A stretch of DNA of 64,000 nucleotides from an uncultured Chloroflexota bacterium (GTDB taxonomy: Bacteria; Chloroflexota; Anaerolineae; Anaerolineales; Anaerolineaceae). Numbering within the stretch: the first letter of the stretch is position 1; each line of letters starts with the position of its first letter. The stretch spans positions 1 through 64,000 of the forward strand of contig CADATZ010000014.1 in assembly GCA_902791025.1 (NCBI GenBank), written 5' to 3'. This document shows, piece by piece, positions 51,004-59,683 of this stretch. Under the pieces are notes generated by a model, which did not search any database, was not told where the DNA came from, and worked only from the letters and a program-made list of their open reading frames with translations. Position numbers and translations under genes: made by a program.

Positions 51004-52629
51004 TTACATGCCGGTTATGCCTGAAAACAGCAGAAACAATGAACCAACCACAGCCAGTACAAACAAAACCCAGCGCCAAATCCAACCGAAGGTGACGGAA
51101 TAACATTTCTTCACCTGACCGTCGATTACGAGTTCTTTCAGCTGGATGAACGGAACCGGAGCGCGGCGGTAATAACCGCGGGCAACAACGACCTTGTCAA
51201 AGTATTCCGGCGACTTGAAGATGGCAAAGATCTTATTGATCAGGAACAACGGCTGTTCATAATCAAGGAAAACGATACCGGTTTCATCCTGTACGACGAA
51301 ATCCTCATTGAAAACACATCCCGGATTGCCGCGTCCGATTACCTTGCCTGTTACTTCGCAGGGAATTGAAGTCACACCGGAGACCTTCACTTCACCAAGC
51401 AAATCACGAACAGTTGCTGCTTTGAATTCCTTCTTCGGATGGCTGTACCCATATTTGAACAAAGAAGAAGCCAACGGAATTACCAACAACAATCCCGCAT
51501 ATTGCCAGTTTCTGCCCGGATTGACAACGAAGAAGAGGATCAGCGCAATAATAAATGTGATCCAGGGCAGGAAGTTGATCACAACATCCTTGGCAAAATC
51601 GTCCATATAGCTCTCTGGCTTCACGAGGTCAAAGACCACATAAGGCTTTTGTCCGTAAGTTCCCGATTGATCACTCAGTTTGAGCAGACGTTTGGAAATC
51701 AGAGGATGTGTGGAGTTCAGTTCATAAACAGTCGCCCACGGGTTCCAGAGATCCCATTTCATGGCGTTCTTGATACTGGCCTCTGTATAAGAGCCATTGG
51801 CGAAACCACCGATTGCCATTGCTTTAGAGCTCGGTGCATCGGAAATTCCAAGCGTTGTAGCATTGGCTACAGATTGTCCTTTTTCCTGTTTTGGCTTTGT
51901 ACTTAAACCAAATCCGATTTCTACCAGAGCAGATGCAAGGGCGTTCGGGTTGTGGGTGACTTCGGCAGAAAACTGATCCGCATAATATTCACGAGAGCGG
52001 GAAAGCCAGAGAACTATATAGTTGGCAATGATATAGAGAAGATAAGCGATAACACCAATCAGCTTGATGGCTCCTTCAGCCTTGGAATCATCTTTGTTGC
52101 TGCTGGATGATGATTTGTATTTCAGGCATACCTGATAGATGGCATAAAGAACCATCGGAATAAGCTGCGCAACTGTCATCACCAGCATATCATAATGTAC
52201 AGCATGTCCCAGTTCATGGGCGACGACCGCTTTGACTTCTTCTTCACTCAGCAGGTCAAAAATACCACGGGTCAGAATCACACGAGCATCATTTTTCGTA
52301 TGGCCATAGGTAAAGGCGTTCGGAGCTCCGTCATCAATATACCCAATTCTCGGCAGTTTCATGTTATTCTTCGCACAGACATCCGCAATGAAATCATTCA
52401 GATACTGCGGCAGCTGCGTGTCAAATTTTGCCTTGTAAAACCATTTCATGTTCAGGTCCGTCAGCCACGGACTTAGCAGAAACTGCAGGATCAACCCGAT
52501 AATTCCTCCAATCAGGGCATAAATCACAGGTACATCCGCAAGCCAGAAGATGAACACAAGAAATGCAACCAGCATACCGAATAATCCGGTAAGTGTCAGC
52601 ATCGAGATACCAACGATTTTATTTTTCAT
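51004..52629 (-). CDS. M48 family membrane metallopeptidase
   Basis: 541 residues. Two N-terminal membrane helices (about 9-31, 36-54) precede the protease domain with zinc motif VVAHELGHAVHYDML (His138, Glu139, His142). The third ligand is Glu in SREYYADQFSAEVT. Two more membrane helices lie after the active site and two around 355-395. An extra C-terminal domain (about 400-510: VTSIPCEVTGKVIGRGNPGC) is followed by a final membrane segment. HtpX proteins are about 290 residues, so this is a longer M48 type. AGAGGTGAG precedes the ATG. The probable role is membrane protein quality control. Confidence 0.88.
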   Translation of the reverse strand: MKNKIVGISMLTLTGLFGMLVAFLVFIFWLADVPVIYALIGGIIGLILQFLLSPWLTDLNMKWFYKAKFDTQLPQYLNDFIADVCAKNNMKLPRIGYIDDGAPNAFTYGHTKNDARVILTRGIFDLLSEEEVKAVVAHELGHAVHYDMLVMTVAQLIPMVLYAIYQVCLKYKSSSSSNKDDSKAEGAIKLIGVIAYLLYIIANYIVLWLSRSREYYADQFSAEVTHNPNALASALVEIGFGLSTKPKQEKGQSVANATTLGISDAPSSKAMAIGGFANGSYTEASIKNAMKWDLWNPWATVYELNSTHPLISKRLLKLSDQSGTYGQKPYVVFDLVKPESYMDDFAKDVVINFLPWITFIIALILFFVVNPGRNWQYAGLLLVIPLASSLFKYGYSHPKKEFKAATVRDLLGEVKVSGVTSIPCEVTGKVIGRGNPGCVFNEDFVVQDETGIVFLDYEQPLFLINKIFAIFKSPEYFDKVVVARGYYRRAPVPFIQLKELVIDGQVKKCYSVTFGWIWRWVLFVLAVVGSLFLLFSGITGM

Positions 52630-52792
52630 TTCTCACCTCTTCCCTTTCGAATCGATGTAATATATATAATAATTTTTTACCCACATATAATTCAATCTTA
52701 TCACTTTAACGTAAAATTTGATATTATATGTTCCGATATATATTAATAATAAAGGCAAATTTAATCTGATTCTAATCTTTCAGGAGAATAGC

Positions 52793-53518
52793 ATGAATGA
52801 AATTATCAGGCAGCTGAATAACAGAAAAACCATCAGGGTATTTGAAGACAGGGAAATTGACAAAGAAATCGTACAGGAGATATTGAACGCCGCTGTTATG
52901 GCTCCAACTGCCGGGAATCAGCAGCTGTATACAATTCTACAGATCACCGATCCGCAAATTCTAACACAGCTTGCCGAATCTTGCGACCATCAGCCATTTA
53001 TCGCTGAAGGAAAGCTGGTCCTGGTTTTTTGCGCAGATTGCCTGAAATGGTACAACGCCTACAAAGCCATAGGTTGTGAACCGCGGAAACCGGGAGTTGG
53101 CGATTTGCTGCTCGCTGTAGATGATGCACTGATTGCTGCGCAAAACGCAGTAATCGCAGCAGAATCCTTTGGAATTGGTTCCTGTTATATCGGGGATATT
53201 ATGGAGAAAAGAGAAACACAGCGCGAGATCCTGAACCTGCCCGATTATGTTTTTCCCGCAGCGCTATTGGTTTTCGGATATCCGACAGAACAACAGAAAA
53301 GCCGAACAAAACCAGCACGCAGTCCATTAAATATGATCGTACAGGAAAACAGATATCATATCCACACGGATGAAGAACTGCAGCAGATGCTTGAACCAAA
53401 ATGTGGAGAACGCGATTACAAAGAATGGCTGACAGCTTTCTTCAAGCGGAAATATGATTCAGATTTTTCAAAAGAAATGACACGTTCTGTATCAGCAGCG
53501 CTTAGAGCTTTTGAGTAA
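52793..53518 (+). CDS. nitroreductase family flavoprotein
   Basis: FMN-dependent NAD(P)H oxidoreductase, 241 residues. The ATG at 52793 follows AGGAG. FMN-binding residues are in RKTIRVFEDREI (Arg at start) and MAPTAGNQQ (about 37-45). The segment AAESFGIGSCYIGDIM and the LLVFGYPT motif fit the NfsA/FRP branch. It is cytoplasmic. The next gene begins 85 bases downstream on the same strand and may be co-transcribed. The physiological substrate is unknown. Confidence 0.9.
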   Translation: MNEIIRQLNNRKTIRVFEDREIDKEIVQEILNAAVMAPTAGNQQLYTILQITDPQILTQLAESCDHQPFIAEGKLVLVFCADCLKWYNAYKAIGCEPRKPGVGDLLLAVDDALIAAQNAVIAAESFGIGSCYIGDIMEKRETQREILNLPDYVFPAALLVFGYPTEQQKSRTKPARSPLNMIVQENRYHIHTDEELQQMLEPKCGERDYKEWLTAFFKRKYDSDFSKEMTRSVSAALRAFE

Positions 53519-53603
53519 TCATAATGCTAAGCAAAACCTATGCGCAATTTCTAATTTTCCTGATAAGCAATTGTTGTTTATCAGATATATAGGAGTAAAC
53601 GTC

Positions 53604-54818
53604 ATGGATACAAAAGAATTACAGGAGATCGTTAATCCAATCTACTCCACCGCAAAAGGCACGATACTGACGCTTGCTGCCGGCGGAGATGCGGATGCGC
53701 AGGCACTTTTTCCATATATTGGGTTAGAGGAGATGAACACGAACCGAAAGAATCTTCCTCCGGAAATTCAAAGGTGCTATGTCATCGCGCAGGAAGCACG
53801 GTATGAGATCAATAATTGTGCATCACTTGGAAATCAAGCGGACATCATCGTTGATCTTCCATCCGGCTATTCCCCCCGCGGTTTTCGCGCTGCCGCAAAG
53901 GGAAAGCAGTATTTCGGTTTAGATCTTCCTGTCGTTATTGATGTGATGAACGAAGCTGTTTCCAAAATCATGACACCGGAACAGCTTGTTCATACCCGAT
54001 ATCGTGCAGCGGACGCTACAAACTACGATTCTTTGAAAGCTGCGTTAAGAGATGTCAAAGGAGAGCTTTGTATTATCACAGAAGGGCTTTTGGGGTATTT
54101 CAGTGAACCGGAGCTGAACAGTTTCTGCGACGCGATCCATCAGCTGCTGACGGAATACGGTGGCTGTTGGATCACCTCTGATTCCAACATCATCCAAATC
54201 TATGGTCTTACCTTTGAAACATTGCTGAAAGGCGACAAAAACGCTTTTCTGTCAAGAATGAAGGGAATGGCCAGCAGCATGGCAGACGTCGACTTTTATA
54301 AAAACAGCATTTTTACGCATGGTCCTGCCGGTGCAAAAGCTTTCCTGAATGACTGCGGATTTACGGTAAAAGCAGAATCGGTTTGCAATTACCTTCCGGA
54401 TTTGAGAAACGTAAATCAGGAAGAAATGGCAGCGCTCCGCAAGGCTTATCAGCAGATGGAAATCTGGACAATGAAGGCTGAGAAAAAAGAAGAGGTCTCC
54501 GTGCCAAGGGATCTGCCGTTTTCCGTTGAAACATCCATCAAAGATAATATTTTCTCCGTTTCGATCCAGGGCCGGCTGGATACGATCACAGCACCTGAAT
54601 TACTCTTCTGTTTTCAAAACGCGGGAGAAAACTTTGAGACGATCCGGGTGAATGCAAAAAACATGACATACATTTCTTCAGCCGGTCTGCGCGTACTGCT
54701 GATGATGTATAAATCATTGAAAAACAAGGACAACTTTATATTGATGAATGCCAGTCCCGAGATACTTGAAATATTTGAGCTGACCGGTTTTGATCAGCTG
54801 CTGATGTCACATAAATGA
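53604..54818 (+). CDS. SAM-dependent methyltransferase (LCM-like) fused to a STAS domain
   Basis: 404 residues from the ATG at 53604 (AGGAG at 53591-53595). Residues about 10-290 look like a leucine-carboxyl-methyltransferase/TIGR00027-type fold: DIIVDLPSGYSPRGFRAAAK (SAM-binding loop, 80-99), YFGLDLPVVIDVMNEAV, ITEGLLGYFSEPEL. Residues about 310-404 form a STAS domain like anti-anti-sigma factors (SVSIQGRLDTITAPEL, YISSAGLRVLLMM), with the potentially phosphorylated serine at 358 or 359. Such a fusion would link methylation to a partner-switching pathway. No anti-sigma kinase is nearby. Whether methyltransfer occurs is not shown by the sequence. Confidence 0.82.
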   Translation: MDTKELQEIVNPIYSTAKGTILTLAAGGDADAQALFPYIGLEEMNTNRKNLPPEIQRCYVIAQEARYEINNCASLGNQADIIVDLPSGYSPRGFRAAAKGKQYFGLDLPVVIDVMNEAVSKIMTPEQLVHTRYRAADATNYDSLKAALRDVKGELCIITEGLLGYFSEPELNSFCDAIHQLLTEYGGCWITSDSNIIQIYGLTFETLLKGDKNAFLSRMKGMASSMADVDFYKNSIFTHGPAGAKAFLNDCGFTVKAESVCNYLPDLRNVNQEEMAALRKAYQQMEIWTMKAEKKEEVSVPRDLPFSVETSIKDNIFSVSIQGRLDTITAPELLFCFQNAGENFETIRVNAKNMTYISSAGLRVLLMMYKSLKNKDNFILMNASPEILEIFELTGFDQLLMSHK

Positions 54819-54844
54819 AAATATTATAGATTGTGAGATAACCT

Positions 54845-56665
54845 ATGAATGGAAAAGCCGAAAAGAAACAAACAAGAGTTATTATGTGGATCATTTTACT
54901 GATTATTATTGCTCTGCTTTTCTTTGCCACCCTCGAACTCGGAAAGCACACCCTCCCCGGTTGGATCCTCGGAGCAATTGTAACGGTCGGATTCTTTTTT
55001 GTCTGGACAAAAGTTTTGAGCAGCTCCGTCTGGTGGGCACGCTGTATCGGTTGGGCGGGGCTGATCGCATGGTATGCCATCGCTCTGATCATTTCCAGAC
55101 CTCCGGTCAAAGCTGTTCCGGCAGTTCGGGGGAAGAGTGCCGGTATAACCGATGTGATCCATACAAAGCTGGGAGATCTTACCGGTGTTTTGACCGAAGA
55201 TGGAAAAGTGGAAGTCTATGCCGGTATTCCTTATGCCGAACCGCCGGTCGGTGACCTGAGATGGAAGGAACCACAGCCGGCAAAGCCCTGGAACGGCGTT
55301 TTGACAGCTGACCACTTTGCACCAATGTCCATGCAGGCACGCAGTTCAACCATTTACAACTCGGTCGCACAAATCGTCGGTTATCATGATTACAAGTTCA
55401 CATTTGAGGACAATTATCTGGAACCCTTGAGCGAAGATTCGCTGTACCTGAATATCTGGAAACCCGCGGGTGATGTTTCTAAGCTGCCGGTTCTCGTCTA
55501 TATTCATGGCGGCGCCCTTCAAACCGGTCAGCCCTGGTATCAGGACTACAGCGGACTGGGACTCGCGCATGAAGGCATTATCGTTGTCAACATGGGATAT
55601 CGGCTCGGTATCTTCGGCTTTTTCGCAGACCCTGCACTTGCCGCGGAATCGCCGAACGGTACAACCGGAAACTATGGCTTGCTGGATCAGATCATGGCAC
55701 TTCAATGGGTCCGGGATAACCTTGCCGCATTTGGGGGAGATCCCGACAATGTCACGATTGCCGGGGAATCTGCCGGTTCCGCATGTGTTTCAGCCTTATC
55801 TGCATCACCCTTAGCGAAAGGCCTCTTCCGCCGTGTTGTTGGAGAAAGTTCTACGGTCACAGCGCCGAAACCGGCTCATTCTTTCCGCCTGCTCGAAGAA
55901 GCCTATAAAACCGGAGAAGAAACAAAATCCCGCTTTAAGGCTGCTTCTGTTGAGGAACTGAGAAATATTCCCGCTGAAAAACTGGCCTCAGAGATGAATT
56001 ACCATCACCATATGACTGTAGACGGTTATGTTCTTCCGGAAACGCCCTATGAATCTTATGCAAAAGGCATTCATAATGAAGAAGCACAGATGCACGGGTT
56101 CAACCGGGAGGAATCTGCCCCATTCATTCTCTTCTCACAGGCAAATCTGAAAAATTACGAGAAAAATGTCCACATCCTGTTTGAAGAGCCATATGCCTCA
56201 CGTGTGTTGGAGCTTTATCCTGCTTCCACGGATGATGAAGCGAAACGAAACTGGGCGGATATTTACACAGCCTTTTACTTCACCTATGGGCATTCCGTTT
56301 GGGAACGTCAGGCTCTTGCCAATGGCATTCCCTCATATGTTTATCACTTCACCAAAAATAACGGCAGGCTTGGGTCCTGGCACAGCGGTGAGGAAATCTA
56401 TTTATATGGAAATATCCCAGCAGATTCAAACCTGTATGATGAACAGGACCGCGCGCTCAGTGATTCAATGCTGAAATATTACCGGAATTTCATCACGACC
56501 GGAGACCCGAACGGAGAAGGCTTGCCGGTTTGGAATGCTTCAAACGGGGATGCAAAGGTGCTGGAATTCGGAGAACAGATAGCAACTGTAGATGCCCCTT
56601 ATCAGGAACTTTATGCGATCATGGATGAAATGTACAGCATAAATATTTCATCAGCTTCAAATTGA
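54845..56665 (+). CDS. membrane-anchored type B carboxylesterase
   Basis: 606 residues. Three hydrophobic segments at about 12-30, 40-56 and 66-84 precede a full carboxylesterase domain (from about 105: TKLGDLTGVLTEDGKVEVYA). The family signatures are SEDSLYLNIWKPAG, VLVYIHGGALQTG (oxyanion hole) and GGDPDNVTIAGESAGSACVS (nucleophile Ser309). The catalytic His513 is in GSWHSGEE, and the acid is expected near 400. Known relatives (PnbA, cholinesterase type) hydrolyse a range of esters. The catalytic domain is probably on the outer face. It lies 26 bases after the methyltransferase-STAS gene. Confidence 0.9.
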   Translation: MNGKAEKKQTRVIMWIILLIIIALLFFATLELGKHTLPGWILGAIVTVGFFFVWTKVLSSSVWWARCIGWAGLIAWYAIALIISRPPVKAVPAVRGKSAGITDVIHTKLGDLTGVLTEDGKVEVYAGIPYAEPPVGDLRWKEPQPAKPWNGVLTADHFAPMSMQARSSTIYNSVAQIVGYHDYKFTFEDNYLEPLSEDSLYLNIWKPAGDVSKLPVLVYIHGGALQTGQPWYQDYSGLGLAHEGIIVVNMGYRLGIFGFFADPALAAESPNGTTGNYGLLDQIMALQWVRDNLAAFGGDPDNVTIAGESAGSACVSALSASPLAKGLFRRVVGESSTVTAPKPAHSFRLLEEAYKTGEETKSRFKAASVEELRNIPAEKLASEMNYHHHMTVDGYVLPETPYESYAKGIHNEEAQMHGFNREESAPFILFSQANLKNYEKNVHILFEEPYASRVLELYPASTDDEAKRNWADIYTAFYFTYGHSVWERQALANGIPSYVYHFTKNNGRLGSWHSGEEIYLYGNIPADSNLYDEQDRALSDSMLKYYRNFITTGDPNGEGLPVWNASNGDAKVLEFGEQIATVDAPYQELYAIMDEMYSINISSASN

Positions 56666-56736
56666 TTATATGCTGTGCTGATAGTTCAATATTACAGTTA
56701 TAGTTTTGCTCTATTTCTGATAATTGAATACAAGTA

Positions 56737-56766
56737 TTGGACAAAAAAAAAGACGATGATTATAAT
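56737..56766 (+). promoter_or_regulatory. metQ promoter
   Basis: TTGGAC (56737-56742) and TATAAT (56761-56766) are 18 bases apart, 46 bases before the metQ start. AGAAAGGA precedes the ATG. I see no SAM-riboswitch fold in the short leader. Confidence 0.7.
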
Positions 56767-56811
56767 GACGCGTAATTCTATAAGGATTGAAACAGAAAGG
56801 AATTAATTCTC

Positions 56812-57645
56812 ATGAAAAAGTTAGTCGTTTTGATTTTAGCCGCAGTTCTGGTGCTCACAGCAGCATCTGTTTCTGCGAAGGGTATCACAATCGCTGTTCC
56901 GAACGATGCAACCAATGAAGGCCGCGCCCTTCTGCTGCTTGAAGCTTACGGTGTGATCGATGTTGATGACGAAGCCGGTATTACTGCCACTGTCGCCGAT
57001 ATCAAAGATAATCCGCTGGGTCTCGAGTTCGTTGAAGTGGAAGCCGCTATGGTTCCGAATGTGCTGGCTGATGTGGATTACGGTATCATCAACGGAAACT
57101 ACGCACTGGCCGCTGAACTTGATGCAGCGCTGCTTTATGAAAATGCGGAATCCCCGTATGTGAACGTTGTCAGCGTCAAGGAAGCCAACAAGGATTCCGA
57201 CGAAGCCAAGGCTTTGGCAGCCGCCGTATTGAGCGAGAAAGTCGTTGATTATTTCAAGAACTACGAAGGTCAGGCAATTTCCGTCGTGGAAGAACCGACC
57301 GATGGCTTTGATCCGGATGTCGATTATGCAGCTCTGGCCGGCAAGACCATCAAAGTGCTCTGCACCCTGGATCCTCATTCCTACGTTCTCGAGATCGCTA
57401 AAGAGATCCTGGCTGAAAAGGACATCAAGCTTGACATCACTATCGTGGACGATTACGTGACCCCGAACACCATCGTCAATGACGGAGACGCTTTCGCAAA
57501 CTTCTTCGCTCACAGTCCTTATCAGGAAGACTTCAACGCTCAGAACGGTACCGATCTTGTCACCATCGCCGGCGTCCATGTGGAACCGATGGGACTTTAT
57601 GCAGGCAAACAGACTGATCTGGCTGCGCTGGGACTGGACAAATAA
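56812..57645 (+). CDS. metQ: MetQ/NlpA-type substrate-binding protein, circularly permuted
   Basis: Binding protein of the methionine-type importer, 277 residues, with a signal peptide (about 1-22, ASVSA/KG; no lipobox). The order of its two lobes is swapped relative to all MetQ proteins I know. The segment that normally makes the second half comes first (ITIAVPNDATNEGRALLLLE, GIINGNYALAAELDA, ESPYVNVVSVKEANKDS). A linker of about 20 residues follows (near 160-180, GFDPDVDYAALAG). Then comes the normal first half (KTIKVLCTLDPHSYVLEIAK, DYVTPNTIVNDGDAFANFFA, GVHVEPMGLYAGK). All parts are present once. metN and metI follow. The ligand is probably methionine or a related amino acid. Confidence 0.88.
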   Translation: MKKLVVLILAAVLVLTAASVSAKGITIAVPNDATNEGRALLLLEAYGVIDVDDEAGITATVADIKDNPLGLEFVEVEAAMVPNVLADVDYGIINGNYALAAELDAALLYENAESPYVNVVSVKEANKDSDEAKALAAAVLSEKVVDYFKNYEGQAISVVEEPTDGFDPDVDYAALAGKTIKVLCTLDPHSYVLEIAKEILAEKDIKLDITIVDDYVTPNTIVNDGDAFANFFAHSPYQEDFNAQNGTDLVTIAGVHVEPMGLYAGKQTDLAALGLDK

Positions 57646-57667
57646 GTCTGAGACTGATTGATTGAAC

Positions 57668-57696
57668 AAAACCTCCGCGGCTTGCGGAGGTTTTTT
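57668..57696 (+). terminator. terminator/attenuator after metQ
   Basis: AACCTCCGC pairs with GCGGAGGTT around GGCTT, followed by TTTTTT. It lies between metQ and metN and would lower expression of the transporter relative to the binding protein. Confidence 0.87.
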
Positions 57697-57760
57697 GTCA
57701 CGTACTTTTGGAAGCCCAAAACTTGGGATATATAATTCACTCTGAACAGGAGGAAAGTGC

Positions 57761-58789
57761 ATGATTGAGCTGAAAAATCTGTCCAAACACTTTGAAACAG
57801 CGGATGGTTCCGTAGATGCGCTTCGGCACATAAATCTCACGGTACAGGATGGAGATATTTACGGGATTATCGGCATGAGCGGCGCCGGAAAGAGTACATT
57901 GGTACGCTGCATCAATATGCTGGAAAGACCGACAGAGGGTACGGTTATCTGGAATGGCAAGGATCTTGGTGCAATGTCTGATAAAGAACTGAGAGCCATG
58001 AGACGGCATATCACGATGATCTTCCAAAGTTTCAATCTGCTGATGCAGCGCACTTGTCTGAAAAATATCACATTGCCGCTGCGCCTGAGCGGTATGAACA
58101 AAGCCGATGCTGAAAAAAGAGGTTTGGAATTACTCGATCTTGTAGGTTTACCCGACAAAGCGAATTCTTATCCCGCCCAGCTTTCCGGCGGTCAGCAGCA
58201 GCGTATCGCAATTGCCCGTGCACTTGCCACGAATCCGGAGGTTCTTCTTTGTGACGAGGCAACTTCCGCTCTGGACCCGAAAACCACACATGCGATTCTG
58301 GAACTGATCCGGGATATCAACCGAAAACTGGGCATCACCGTGATCGTCATCACCCATCAGATGAGTGTTGTACAGGAAATCTGCAGCCGTGTGGCGATCC
58401 TGGAACATGGCGAAGTAGTGGAAGAGGGCGAAGTCAGTGAGGTGTTCTCGAACCCGAAAGCGAATGCGACCAAAAACCTCATTTATCCCGAGCTTTCTGA
58501 CGGAGCGGCGGTTTTGTCCGAAGGTGGGCAGAAAATCCGCATCATTTATAATGGTGCTGTTGCCTCACGAGAGCCGATGATTGCCAAAATGGCGGTAGAC
58601 TGCGGCATTCTCGGTTCGATCCTTGGTGCATCCACCCGCTCGGTTGGCGACCTTGCCTATGGATATATCCTTCTGGAGATTCCCGGCGGTCCGGAAGAGC
58701 TGGGACGAGCAGTGAAATACCTGAGCTCCATGCCGGACGTTATTGTGCAGGTGGAAGCTGAATATGGGAACAAGGAGGCCAAATCATGA
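57761..58789 (+). CDS. metN: methionine ABC transporter ATP-binding protein MetN
   Basis: 342 residues. Walker A GMSGAGKST (38-46), Q-loop MIFQSFNLLMQRT, signature LSGGQQQRIAIARAL, Walker B VLLCDEATSALDPKTT. The C-terminal NIL domain (about 265-342: KIRIIYNGAVASREPMIAKM) senses intracellular methionine and inhibits transport. AGGAGG precedes the ATG. It overlaps metI by 4 bases. Confidence 0.95.
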   Translation: MIELKNLSKHFETADGSVDALRHINLTVQDGDIYGIIGMSGAGKSTLVRCINMLERPTEGTVIWNGKDLGAMSDKELRAMRRHITMIFQSFNLLMQRTCLKNITLPLRLSGMNKADAEKRGLELLDLVGLPDKANSYPAQLSGGQQQRIAIARALATNPEVLLCDEATSALDPKTTHAILELIRDINRKLGITVIVITHQMSVVQEICSRVAILEHGEVVEEGEVSEVFSNPKANATKNLIYPELSDGAAVLSEGGQKIRIIYNGAVASREPMIAKMAVDCGILGSILGASTRSVGDLAYGYILLEIPGGPEELGRAVKYLSSMPDVIVQVEAEYGNKEAKS

Positions 58790-59493
58790 ATTTCGCGAAC
58801 GCATTTACACCGGAACGGCTTCAGGAAGCCTGGACTTGCCTGCTGAACGAATTTCCCTTTGCTATCTGGGAAACCCTTTATTCCACGCTGCTGGCTACAC
58901 TATTTGCTATCATAATAGGCTTGCCGTTGGGTGTTCTGCTTGTAACAGGTGAACAAAAAGGCATCCGTCCGTTACCCAAACCGGTTATGAGCTTTCTGAA
59001 TGTCTTTATCAATTTTCTCCGTTCGGTTCCCTTCATCATCTTGATGGTGATGATCATCCCGCTGACACGCGTCATCGTCGGGACTTCCGTCGGCACAGTT
59101 GCCTCGATCGTCCCGCTGACAGTCGCGGCGTTTCCTTTCATTGCCCGTCTTGTCGAAAGCAGCCTGAGGGAAGTTAACCCGAATATTATTGAAACCGCTC
59201 AGGCGATGGGGGCGACACCGATGCAGATCGTTATGCATGTGATGCTTCCGGAAAGTGTTCCTTCCCTCATCACAAACTTCACCCTTGCGATCACAACCAT
59301 CATGGGTTACACAGCTATGTCCGGTGCTGTGGGCGGCGGCGGTCTGGGAAAACTGGCACTATCTTATGGGTATCAGCGATATCGCTATGCGGTGCTCTAC
59401 CTGGCGGTGATCGTCCTGGTTCTCATCACGCAGCTTATCCAGTCCTTCGGCACCTGGCTTGCCCGTAAATGTGACAAACGTCTGAAAGATTGA
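58786..59493 (+). CDS. metI: methionine ABC transporter permease MetI
   Basis: 235 residues, five membrane helices. It contains FINFLRSVPFIILMVMIIPL and the EAA loop ESSLREVNPNIIETAQAMGA and, at the C-terminal end, YTAMSGAVGGGGLGKLA, all typical of MetI. The start overlaps metN (ATGA), with GGAGG upstream. Two copies form the pore. Confidence 0.95.
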   Translation: MNFANAFTPERLQEAWTCLLNEFPFAIWETLYSTLLATLFAIIIGLPLGVLLVTGEQKGIRPLPKPVMSFLNVFINFLRSVPFIILMVMIIPLTRVIVGTSVGTVASIVPLTVAAFPFIARLVESSLREVNPNIIETAQAMGATPMQIVMHVMLPESVPSLITNFTLAITTIMGYTAMSGAVGGGGLGKLALSYGYQRYRYAVLYLAVIVLVLITQLIQSFGTWLARKCDKRLKD

Positions 59494-59519
59494 ATCTGTG
59501 GACAAAAACAAATAAATAA

Positions 59520-59562
59520 GCTCAAAAAGAATTTCCCAAAAATGCAGGAAATTCTTTTTATT
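59520..59562 (+). terminator. terminator after metI
   Basis: AAAAAGAATTTCC pairs with GGAAATTCTTTTT around a 10-base loop. The stem is AT-rich, with a T-run. Confidence 0.8.
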
Positions 59563-59683
59563 CGTCAATACTGTTAATAATTCTTTTATAATTCTTATAT
59601 GAAATCTTTTCTTTATTGATCCATAATATAAATCGTAATGAAAAAGACAATGATCTTCCCTGCAAAGGGGGAGGAGGTGAAGT

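Noticed and set aside
56666..56811. SAM or T-box riboswitch before metQ
   Set aside because: Only about 40 bases of leader follow the promoter, without the conserved SAM-I core or a terminator in the leader.
59560..59683. CIRCE heat-shock operator before clpB
   Set aside because: No TTAGCACTC-N9-GAGTGCTAA or close variant is present; only a TATAAT-like box is seen.
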